Of a stretch of 64,000 nt of DNA, positions 21,699-37,800 are shown piece after piece; the stretch's first letter is position 1; the number at the start of each line of letters is the position of its first letter. A model generated the notes under the pieces. It did no database searches and was not told the origin of the DNA. It worked only from the letters and a program-made list of their open reading frames with translations. Position numbers and translations under genes: made by a program. The DNA is from Heliopora coerulea (lineage: Eukaryota > Cnidaria > Anthozoa > Scleralcyonacea > Helioporidae). The stretch lies in the NCBI GenBank assembly GCA_030142905.1, contig JASJOG010000134.1, forward strand, positions 565,501-629,500, written 5' to 3'.

Positions 21699-22991
21699 AT
21701 GAGTGAAAACCACGAAGATGGCGTAAACTCAACCACCAGGTTAGTCACAGCTGTTGTTATTGGAGCAGGTCGAAGAGGCCGCACTTACTGTAACTTTGCT
21801 TTGGATTTTCCAAAGCGGTTTAAAGTTGTCGGAGTTGCCGAGCGTCAGAAGTTCCGCCGCGAGACTTTGGCGAAAACCCACAACATTGACTCGAAATTCG
21901 TATTCGCGGATTGGAAAGAAGTGTTTGAAGTTGAGCGGTTTGCAGATGTTGTGATAGTGTCGACGCAAGATCATTTACATCGTGACCCGGCTATTGAGGC
22001 TGCTAATAAAGGCTACCATATTCTCTTAGAAAAACCAATGGACGTCACAGAAGAAGGGTGTAGGGCTATCACTGAAGCTTGTGAAAGAAACTCTGTCATT
22101 CTTTGTGTCTGCCATGTCCTCCGCTATACAACAACAGTGAAGATGGTCAAGAAATTGATCACCGAAGGTGCAATTGGTAAAGTCATAAACATTCAGCACC
22201 ATGAACCAGTTGGGTTTGATCATTTTGCACATTCCTTTGTAAGGGGAAATTGGCGACGACAAGATCAGAGCTCCTTCTCCCTACTCACAAAGTCCTGTCA
22301 TGATATGGACCTAATTCAATTTTGGATGGGGGATTCTAAATGTACTGAAGTCTCATCTTTTGGGTCGTTGAGCCACTTCACCAAGGATTGTCAACCGAAG
22401 GGTGCATCTGCTCGGTGTGTGAACTGCCAAGTTGAGAAAACTTGTCCTTATTCTGCTATAAAAATCTACCTTGAACCAATAAAATTGGGGATCACCCCTT
22501 CATTTGTCAGTGCAGTTTGTGACCAGCCTGATGTGGAATCTGTTACTACGGCCCTCAGCATTGGGCCATATGGAAGATGTGTATATGACTGTGATAATGA
22601 TGTTGTAAGTAACCAGGTTGTTAACATGTTGTTTGACAAAGGTCAGACTGCTTCCTTTTCAATGGTTGCCTTTACAGAGAAGATGTGTGTACGAAAAACT
22701 GAAATTTCTGGTACACATGGAGAACTGTCATTTGAGGGAAATGGACCTGTACGACAGTTTAACTTTCTCACAAAGGAAGTCATAGTGCACAATGTGTTCT
22801 CCTCACCAGCAAAAACACAATTAATGGATCATGAAGGGGCTGATTTCTTCCTTATGGAGTCATTTGTTGAAGCTGTAGCCAAAAACAATCCCTCTCTTAT
22901 CTTGTCCGGAGCTCAAGAAACATTAAGAAGTCATCTTTTGACTTTTGCTGCTGAAAGGTCACGGGTAGAGAACAAGGTTTTGAAACTGTAG
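21699..22991 (+). CDS. Gfo/Idh/MocA-family (StrI-like) NAD(P)-dependent oxidoreductase, copy 1
   Basis: Intronless 430-aa protein. An N-terminal Rossmann fold opens with VVIGAGRRGR (about residues 19-28), the family EKP motif is at 111-113 (LLEKPMD), and the substrate domain follows. The segment ARCVNCQVEKTCPYSA (about 240-256) is a cysteine cluster seen in StrI-like members of this family, possibly a structural metal site. These enzymes oxidise or reduce sugar, inositol or amino-sugar substrates with NAD(P). The substrate cannot be told here. Start codon: first ATG, in the same position and context as in copy 2, preceded by a conserved 5' UTR. Absence of introns, unlike most neighbours, suits either an old retrocopy or acquisition from bacteria. 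The copy is intact and about 95% identical to copy 2. Confidence 0.9.
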   Translation: MSENHEDGVNSTTRLVTAVVIGAGRRGRTYCNFALDFPKRFKVVGVAERQKFRRETLAKTHNIDSKFVFADWKEVFEVERFADVVIVSTQDHLHRDPAIEAANKGYHILLEKPMDVTEEGCRAITEACERNSVILCVCHVLRYTTTVKMVKKLITEGAIGKVINIQHHEPVGFDHFAHSFVRGNWRRQDQSSFSLLTKSCHDMDLIQFWMGDSKCTEVSSFGSLSHFTKDCQPKGASARCVNCQVEKTCPYSAIKIYLEPIKLGITPSFVSAVCDQPDVESVTTALSIGPYGRCVYDCDNDVVSNQVVNMLFDKGQTASFSMVAFTEKMCVRKTEISGTHGELSFEGNGPVRQFNFLTKEVIVHNVFSSPAKTQLMDHEGADFFLMESFVEAVAKNNPSLILSGAQETLRSHLLTFAAERSRVENKVLKL

Positions 22992-23287
22992 TGTTTTCCA
23001 ATTGTACTTCTACAAACTGCTATGGACTACTATGGGAGTTTGAGGAGCAGAGACTAGGGAACTGGTGCCCACCAACTGGAGGTTATTAATGAAATTTTGA
23101 CAAAATGTACACATATCATAAGTTTTGTTTTTGTGAGGGTTCTATATTTTGTTTTGTATTTTTCCTTTTCATTTTCATGTCAGCCCCCTGAAAAATTCTT
23201 CTAATCACCATTGTGTTTTATTTGACTTTAACTGAGAGAACAAACAGGTTGCTACCAGTATTTTCATAACCAGTGTTATGAAATGTA

Positions 23288-25774
23288 AGAATGTTTCAGA
23301 GTGCTATCAGATTATGGACCATATAGTTTCAGTGTTTTTATTTTATATTGAGGGAAAATGTGTTGAGCTGTTGGGCCATAGTAAAACACCACCAAGTTTC
23401 CATTCTTTTCTATGTTATGAGTGTGGGTCTACGCATGCATGTGGCATTTGGTGACTATGTTGTGCATTTGTTATCTTAGCCTCGTTTTAAAATAGAGTAG
23501 ACAATTTGGAAATTCCGTCTTATATTATAACATTGAAATTTCTTTGGAAAATGATTGTTGAGAGACAGTAAATGTTTCCCTTGATTTAACCCAGAAATAT
23601 AGAGGTATTCACAGATCAATTTGGTGTCAAATTAATAATCACTGTTCGGGTGTTGAGGCTTTCGTTGTTGGAAACTGACAAACTGAAATTTTGGAAGGAA
23701 ATAACTACCTAGTAATTGGTAATATCTTTTGGAGCTTTCACATGACTCACCAACCTACTTGGCCTCCAACCCTGCTCTTCCATGTGATATGTCTGACTAA
23801 CCATTGAATTGATTGTTGAAACTTCAGAATGGAAGAATATGAGAAATAAATGGTAGTTGGCAGTAAGTCTTTGCAATTACTTTTGTAATTATGTAATTTT
23901 GCAGAGGTCATTAGTTACTTTCATTGTAAGGTAACGGGTAAAGTAATTTATAACTTAATAAATGTAATCGTAATTGTAATTAATACCACAAATTGAATAG
24001 TTTTTGGACCACTGAAGATAAAGTGAAGGATGACTGGTGGGGAAATATTTATTGATTTAACCCCGCGCCTTCGGTTTGTGTGCCCAGAGGACTCTTGAGC
24101 AGCCATATCCGGTTGAAGCAAAGGAACACAGCGCAATCTCGTGAGTTAATCTTGGTTAAAAATGTCTCATTAAAATACCACTAAATGTAAGAAAAGTGAT
24201 AGAAAGTTAGCTAGGATAGTAAGGAAGAGACAGACAGGGTTTCAAGATGAGTGAAAACCACGAAGGTGGCGTAAACTCAACCACCAGGTTAGTCACAGCT
24301 GTTGTTATTGGAGCAGGTCGAAGAGGCCGTATTTACTGTAACTTCGCTTTGGATTTTCCAAAGCGGTTCAAAGTTGTAGGAGTTGCCGAGCCTCAGAAGT
24401 TTCGCCGCGAGACTTTGGCGAAAACCCACAATATTGACTCGAAATTCGTATTCGCGGATTGGAAAGAAGTGTTTGAAGTTGAGCGGTTTGCAGATGTTGT
24501 GATAGTGTCGACGCAAGATCATTTACATCGTGACCCGGCTATTGAGGCTGCTAATAAAGGCTACCATATTCTCTTAGAAAAACCAATGGACGTCACAGAA
24601 GAAGGGTGTAGGGCTATCACAGAAGCTTGCGAAAGAAACTCTGTCATTCTTTGTGTCTGCCATGTCCTCCGCTATACACCAACAGTGAAGATGGTCAAGA
24701 AATTGATCACCGAAGGTGCAATTGGTAAAGTCATAAACATTCAGCACCATGAACCAGCTGGGTTTTACCAGTTTGCACATTCCTTTGTAAGGGGAATTTG
24801 GCGACGACAAGATCAGAGCTCCTTCTCTCTACTCACAAAATCCTGTCACGATATAGACTTAATTCAATTTTGGATGGGGGATTCTAAATGTACTGAAGTC
24901 TCATCTTTTGGGTCGTTGAGCCACTTCACCAAGGATTGTCAACCAAAGGGTGCATCTGCTCGGTGTGTGAACTGCCAAGTTGAGAAAACTTGTCCTTATT
25001 CTGCTATAAAAAATTACCTTGAACCAGTAAAATTGGGGATCACCCATTCATTTCTTAGTGCAGTTTGTGATGAGCCTGATGTGGAATCTGTTACTACGGC
25101 CCTCAGCATTGGGCCATATGGAAGATGTGTTTATGACTGTGATAATGATGTTGTAAGTAACCAGGTTGTTAACATGTTGTTTGACAAAGGTCAGACTGCT
25201 TCATTTTCAATGGTTGCCTTTACAGAGAAGAAAAACCGAAAAACCAAAATTTCTGGTACACATGGAGAACTGTCATTTGAGGGAAATGGACCTGTACGAC
25301 AGTTTAACTTTCTCACTAAGGAAGTCATAGTGCACAATGTGTTCTCCTCACCAGCAAATACACTATTAATGGATCATGAAGGGGCTGATTTCTTCCTTAT
25401 GGAGTCATTTGTTGAAGCTGTAGCCAAAAACAATCCCTCTCTTATCTTGTCCGGAGCTCAAGAAACATTAAGAAGTCATCTTTTGACTTTTGCTGCTGAA
25501 AGGTCACGGGTAGAGAACAAGGTTTTGAAACTGTAGTGTTTTCCAATTGTACTTCTACAAACTGCCATGGACTACTATGGGAGTTTGAGGAGCAGAGACT
25601 AGGGAACTGGTGCCCACCAACTGGAGGTTAATAATGAAATTTTGACAAAATGTACATTCCTTTTCATTTTTATGTTAGCCCCACTGCAAAATTCTTCCAA
25701 TCACCTTTGTGTTTCATTTGACTTTAACTGAGAGGACAAACTGGGTGCTTACCAGTATTTTCATAACCAGTGTT
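23288..25774 (+). repeat. Tandem duplication unit 2 (carries oxidoreductase copy 2 and the empty insertion site)
   Basis: Starts at 'agaatgtttcaga' (23288), ten bases after unit 1 ends, and closes with 'cataaccagtgtt' at 25774. The segment 23288-24104 matches 18482-19297, and 24105-25774 matches 21560-23277. At 24097-24104 it has a single GAGCAGCC without the element present in unit 1. Confidence 0.92.
24247..25536 (+). CDS. Gfo/Idh/MocA-family (StrI-like) NAD(P)-dependent oxidoreductase, copy 2
   Basis: Intronless 429-aa paralog of the gene at 21699, with the same Rossmann motif, EKP and cysteine cluster. Differences include VGFDHF versus AGFYQF and CHDMDL versus CHDIDL near the putative active-site region, and an indel where copy 1 reads EKMCVRKTE and copy 2 reads EKKNRKTK. 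Most changes are single substitutions, both frames are open end to end, and no stop or frameshift is present, so both copies look functional. The changes near the HD-containing segment could alter substrate preference, but this is inference. 5' and 3' UTRs are also conserved, so regulation is likely shared except for the transposon upstream of copy 1. Confidence 0.9.
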   Translation: MSENHEGGVNSTTRLVTAVVIGAGRRGRIYCNFALDFPKRFKVVGVAEPQKFRRETLAKTHNIDSKFVFADWKEVFEVERFADVVIVSTQDHLHRDPAIEAANKGYHILLEKPMDVTEEGCRAITEACERNSVILCVCHVLRYTPTVKMVKKLITEGAIGKVINIQHHEPAGFYQFAHSFVRGIWRRQDQSSFSLLTKSCHDIDLIQFWMGDSKCTEVSSFGSLSHFTKDCQPKGASARCVNCQVEKTCPYSAIKNYLEPVKLGITHSFLSAVCDEPDVESVTTALSIGPYGRCVYDCDNDVVSNQVVNMLFDKGQTASFSMVAFTEKKNRKTKISGTHGELSFEGNGPVRQFNFLTKEVIVHNVFSSPANTLLMDHEGADFFLMESFVEAVAKNNPSLILSGAQETLRSHLLTFAAERSRVENKVLKL

Positions 25775-26298
25775 CATTTTATTTCTGAATAAACATGAGG
25801 CAAAGCTAAGTGTGATTATTAGCTGTCAAAGACTGGCAACAAATTTTTTGAATTAATCCTAAAACTATAAATATGCTATTTAATGAAGATTTGTCTGGAA
25901 AGTTACCCAAAAGCATGTTAGGTAAAAGTTTCAGTTACATATATGTGAAAATTCTAGCAGCACTGGGTAAATATGTGTGACAGAACTGATGTTTTTAATT
26001 AGTTCTGTCTCACATTTACAGACACTAACTGAACATTAAGTTTCTCCCAGCTGCCAGCTCTCCTTTAGGTGTGAAATAAACTGGCATTCGTCAGAGTAAA
26101 ATTGTACAATATGTCCACAGTAGGGGACCCTTTCCTAACTAGTAGTCTCTTCTTGATGAGTAAAATCATTTAGTATTAGCCCAAGTTAAATAGTTGAGTA
26201 CTTCCCCAGTGTGGAAAGGGATAATTACCGTGTAATTTCTCTTTAATGACGTTATCCAAATTCATTTTCGTTATTAAGTGAAACTGCATAAAAATTCC

Positions 26299-27351
26299 TT
26301 AATTTTCTTTTGGTTTTTTCCACCACAGAATTCTCTTAAACCGCGAAAAGTATGTGTTCTTTTGTCTTGTCGTAACCAGCTCTGCTACACTAGTTAAAGT
26401 AATTGATGTAGGTAATCCAGAACTACTATTATCCTGTAACATTGTACCTTTCTCTGTGTTAGGCATTGTTTTAATCTTGCATCTTTTCCTCTGAAATATT
26501 GTGCCGAGTTTTTTGACGATTTGCGCAGACCTCGCCATCTCAAAAACCAAATATAACCAAACCAGAGCAATCATGAGAAATAATGTTACACCAAAATCGT
26601 GAAGGATTTTTACCATTGTCGGGAACAGGAGAATGAAAACCCGTCCCAGACCGGCAAGCACGCTTCGACAGCACATGACGTCACCGGGTATAAAGGACGT
26701 CGCAAACAGAAGCTGAGCATTCCTTATGATTGAATTCACGTTCCCTGCTGCTCCATGTCGCAAACTTTTACATAAGCGATTAGACAACGACTCTTTAGCG
26801 CCCTTCTGCCAAGTGGACGCCATTGATTCATATATCGGACTGGATGCGTTTCTTAACGCAACGTCTACACTTCCAATGCGCATAGTGCAGTCAACCACGG
26901 TAAAATTTATCAATCCGTGTGCGTCAGTGTAAATTTTCACCGCAACGTTCAAGAACGCATTGTTAATGTCCAGAGTTAATTCACCTTGATCTTTCAACGA
27001 AGGCCACATGGAATAACTCCAGTTGGCTTGAAAACTTGCATTTCCGTTGTATAAAGAGATATTAAGATAGCTCGAGTTAGCGCCTATCAGACTCAATAGA
27101 CTGGACGTGTGTATTTCTGAATATTCCGTGGTGATTTTGTGCAACTTGTTTTGAGTGATATTGTACGTGATCTCTCCGAGGTTTAGGAAACCTTTAGTGT
27201 GACCTTGGTAATCAGGAAACCCAATATCGTGGACCAACCAGTGAAAGATCCGTATGTCCACAGATAAAATGGTCTTTCGAAGGATGACGAGAAGCGAACA
27301 GAGCACAACCACGGTAATGACTTTTACAGTCATAGGATTACTCAGCCACAT
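26299..27351 (-). CDS. Membrane-anchored BPI/LBP-fold (tubular lipid-binding) protein
   Basis: Intronless 350-aa protein. An N-terminal hydrophobic stretch (about 8-25, VKVITVVVLCSLLVIL) acts as signal or anchor. Residues about 50-215 read like the N-terminal barrel of BPI/LBP/CETP proteins: GFLNLGEITYNIT, alternating beta strands rich in N-glycosylation sites (NIS, NAS, NWS), then VVDC (Cys about 155) and RLCKSL (Cys about 194). The 39-residue cysteine spacing matches the conserved disulfide of human BPI. A C-terminal transmembrane segment (about 250-270, VTLFLMIALVWLYLVF) and a basic cytoplasmic tail follow, so only one barrel is present. Family members bind lipids or lipopolysaccharide. 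Here a membrane-tethered lipid-binding or recognition role is inferred. Single-barrel length and a TM tail are unusual for the family. Confidence 0.72.
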   Translation of the reverse strand: MWLSNPMTVKVITVVVLCSLLVILRKTILSVDIRIFHWLVHDIGFPDYQGHTKGFLNLGEITYNITQNKLHKITTEYSEIHTSSLLSLIGANSSYLNISLYNGNASFQANWSYSMWPSLKDQGELTLDINNAFLNVAVKIYTDAHGLINFTVVDCTMRIGSVDVALRNASSPIYESMASTWQKGAKESLSNRLCKSLRHGAAGNVNSIIRNAQLLFATSFIPGDVMCCRSVLAGLGRVFILLFPTMVKILHDFGVTLFLMIALVWLYLVFEMARSAQIVKKLGTIFQRKRCKIKTMPNTEKGTMLQDNSSSGLPTSITLTSVAELVTTRQKNTYFSRFKRILWWKKPKEN

Positions 27352-28172
27352 TCTGCCTGCTGATAGTAGTGTTGAGTTGGCAGACGGTACTTAATCCCAT
27401 ACTTCAAAATGAGAGTAAACTTTACTCCTCACATGTTAGTTTAGTTTGAACCTTTGTCTTGAATGAGGAGATAATATATGAAGTTTTAAATAATATTTTG
27501 TAGTTAAGGAAAGGAAAAGTTCTTATTAAAATACTGAAGAAAATTGTAGGATGCATCACAGCCACTGGCTAAAGGAAATAATGCTGTCTGCAAACTATTG
27601 TTCTGGAGTTAGAAAATGAGTTGGAAGCAGATAGCAGTTGCTTTTTGCCCTCTTCTATGTCTGGTCACTATCGAAACGGAATGTTACTAGCAGGGTCGAT
27701 CTCCAAGGTTTTATGTACGGTTTCATTGACACATTTGCGTCACGTACCTTTGTGTGAACTATCTGGTGTTCTTTGGAGCTTTATTACCCAAGGGCATACT
27801 CCAGGGGTCAACGGAAAACTTTCTGACAAAAATTCGTAATGCAAATCATAATTATGGACAGCATTTGCATTACGGGTCCTCATTAAAAAAACTTCCCGTG
27901 GAAACCCTAGAACACAGCTGCTACACGTTAACCTTTCGCACACAAAACTATGGAGACTACTCTGAAAAATTTACATTGTGTTGCATAATCTAATCTGGAG
28001 TAGATTACATAGTATTCTACATGTTATAAATTATAGTTTTTAAATCGCGCTGCCGTGTCCACGAAGTCTGGGTTTGGTTGTCCAAAAATGGAGGTGCGTG
28101 TGGATATTTAAATTTCGACGATAAGCTTGTATGGAAGTGTGATCTCAGACTTTAGAAAATTAACGTCTTCCG
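27352..28172. other. Intergenic between BPI-like gene and spastin, no gene seen
   Basis: Contains the presumed promoter of the BPI-like gene and the spastin 3' UTR. Short open frames overlap on both strands without family resemblance and are not called. Confidence 0.55.
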
Positions 28173-34745
<6,573 letters not shown>

Positions 34746-34844
34746 AAGGTTCAATTAGGTGTACAAAGATTTGCTTGTACTTGATGTAATCTGATATCTC
34801 TGGTCATTTACAAACGTGGGAAATGACGAAATTCAAATTACAAC
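34746..34844. promoter_or_regulatory. Bidirectional promoter between spastin and Dicer (99 bp ATG-to-ATG)
   Basis: Only 99 bp separate the minus-strand spastin ATG (34745) from the plus-strand Dicer ATG (34845). No TATA box or CpG island is evident. A TGACG half-site (ATF/CREB type) lies at 34824-34828. Both 5' UTRs must be very short or the transcripts must overlap, unless an upstream non-coding exon exists for one of them. Confidence 0.75.
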
Positions 34845-37800
34845 ATGGCTGCTTGCACTGATAAACCTCCTGGTTTGCCTGTTCTGTCTTTGAAACGCCC
34901 TAGACATGAAGTGAGCCATGTACAGTGGGCATTACGTAATGATACAGTATTAATTGTCGCTGATGAATCATCAAAAAAGTTTATTTGTTACAGTTTGATA
35001 AATGAATTTGCTCATCGCAACAGTGAGAAGTGGACAGTGCTGGTTGCAGATAACAGCTCAGGTATTTTGTCTTTCCATTCGTGTACAGTAGATATCTAAA
35101 TTGATTAATGTCCGAGTCTGAAAGGCATAGCTTTTAAACTACTACCTTCAGTAACCAGCATTATTGTGTTGTAGTCCATTGTACTGGGAGGAACAGTTAA
35201 CCGGCTTCTCTTGTATTATGGAGGAATTATCTGTTAAGACCCTAGAGAAGTGTGGTTCAGTAATTCTGGAAATAATTCTATGTATTACCATGTATGGGTT
35301 ACTTTACTCTGTACAGTACTTAAATGCAGGATTGATGGTCAACAATAGGGAGACTGTAATGGTTATCAATGACTATCTGTAGGGTTCATGTTTGTCAGGG
35401 TTAGGGTTGGCAATTGCCTATAGACGTAGGGTTGGTGCTAGCAGCAAGGGTTAAGATTAGAGTAAGAGTTAGGCATTAGGATGAGGGTTAAATGTTATGA
35501 TTAACAACAAACAACAACAGTCGTTTTATGGCCGTTTTCCCTGGTTATGCTGGGGTTGGCTGGCAGCTCTACACAGCAGACTTCTCCACCTCTCCCTATC
35601 CTTCACATCTTCCCTTTTCAACCCATGTCCTTTTCTACCACCTGGTTCCATGTCATCCTTGGCCTTCCCCATCCTCTCTTATCTTCCACCTGTTAAATGT
35701 TATGATTAACTGTAGGATATTTCCATGTATGCATTATGAAATTAACAAACAATTGAAACTTGCAAGTGTAAAATTTTCTGAGCCTGTGGTGGCTGTATGG
35801 CCTAGGTTTGGTCACCCAGCTACTAACAGGTTCAGTACTCAGTGACACTGCTACTTACACTACCAGGCACACATTGAGAGAAATCTATGAGCTGAGGCTA
35901 AATGTCGTTAGAAGTATTACCTACTGGTAGATTATTTTTTTCTCTTTTTTTTTTTTTAGGTGAAATAGACCTGTGTACAAAACAGCTTGTTGAGATGTTG
36001 TTTAAGTTTCTTCCCGATGAACCTGTTAATTGTTTAAGCAATAAACCTGTAGCACATCCTTCACTACCAAGTCTTAACTCTGGCAATGGAAACAAAAATG
36101 TCTTGGTTACATCATCAGATCACATTTTGCAGTGTTTTTCTAATGGCAGCTTGAAAGCAACAGATGTTTCTCTGGTTATTCTTAATTCATCCTTACCCCT
36201 TAACAATGTGATAGGAACAGATCATCCTTGCAAGGAAATCTTAAAAGTGTTTAGGAAAGAAATTGTTAGACCAAGAATTATCGGACTTATGCATTTGAAA
36301 CTTGCTCAAATTTCAAATGCAGTAGATCTAAAAGAACAGCTTGAAATTGCTGAGCTAATTTATGGTTTGCCAATTCATTTGTCAAGTGATTTGCTGGCTA
36401 TGAATAGTTATAGAGAAGAAATTGTTACACAAAATATTGTGTATGATAGAAAGGTTTCCAGTAGCTTAACAGAAAACATTTGCAGAATGCTGATAGATAT
36501 TTTCAAATTTCTTGAAAATATGAATATCCAAATGCAGACAAAGTGGTTTAACAATCTGAAAGCTCTTGTTGCTTGGTCACTTGATATTTTACTTATGTTT
36601 GGGTTATGGAGTTTCCACTATAATTTACAAAGTATAGTGGAAACCTTTCAGAAACTCCAAGCCAAAGAGAGCAACTCAACGGTTATTCTAGCCATCCAGT
36701 TGTGCAAAAGTCAATTTGAATTATTTGAAAAACTCGCGATCAGTACTTTAAAAACCCCATCTTTAGACCATCACTCGGAATTGCTGTATAAAATATGTGA
36801 TTATCTAGTTCCTTACCAAATGTCATGCAACATCCCTCAAAGCTGTCAGCAGAATGAGCCAGAAAACTTCACGAGGGCGGCAAATGAACAGAACTCTCGT
36901 GCCTCAGGAAGTTGCGAAGACCAAGAAACTAAGGACGACAAAATGCGAAAAACTACAAATCACACGTCATTAAATGACACTAGCAAAATAGATTTAGAAA
37001 CCAATCTGGTTAAACTGAGCTCAAAAGATCATTTCCGTTGCATAATAGTTGTCCGTCGAAATTCTCTTGCCAAGATGCTTAGCAAGTTGATCAACTATTT
37101 GTCATCATCAAATGAAAAATACAGTTTTTTAAAGAGCGGAAACGTTAGCCGGTCACGGAAGGAAAGTCCAAACATTGAGAACAAGACCGAAGAAGTCTTA
37201 CGCGCCGTTAAACAAGGAGTATTTAACATTGTTGTGACCACCTGCGACTTATCTTCTGATCTTTTGGTCGGCTCATGTAATGTACTAGTATATTTCGGCG
37301 TGCCTGACAGTTACTTCAAGTATTTTGGCCTGAAACGAAAAATTCGTGGAATCGCACCTACGTTCATCTGTGTCATTCCTGAAGAAGATCTGCCTGGTAG
37401 TCAAAGAAATTTACAGGTGATTATGGATTCCTTAGGCTTTGTGGAAGGCTTAATGGTGCAGCTAAATATGTCTTTAGTGAAACTATTCTTGATGCCAGAT
37501 ATGTATTTTTACTGACTGTTTAATAACTATGTTCTTGTGAATTGCAGTAGGTTAGACTGAGTATGTTTTAGTACTCCAGAGTTTTTATTTTATTTGAGTG
37601 TTTGTTTCCTTTTAGGTTTTTAAAGATATTGAAGAACAGTTTGAGAAACGAGTGCCAAAGTTCATTTCCCGAAAGAGAAAAGAAATATGGTTAAAATGTC
37701 TTGGAAAAGAGACTTTGCCTTGCTACGAACCATTTGGAGAAAATGGACCTCGTATTCCAATGGTTTCCAGCATTCACGTTGTCAACAGGTTGGAGTTCAA

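Larger units (their letters stand above)
18482..23277 (+). repeat. Tandem duplication unit 1 (carries oxidoreductase copy 1 and an inserted element)
   Basis: Unit 1 begins at 'agaatgtttcaga' (18482) and ends at 'cataaccagtgtt' (23277). It has the same order as unit 2: an 816-bp 5' flank (18482-19297), then gene and 3' UTR (21560-23277). The 19298-21551 transposon interrupts it. The two units differ only by scattered substitutions and small indels, the largest being about 60 bp in the 3' UTR around 23100-23170. Confidence 0.92.
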
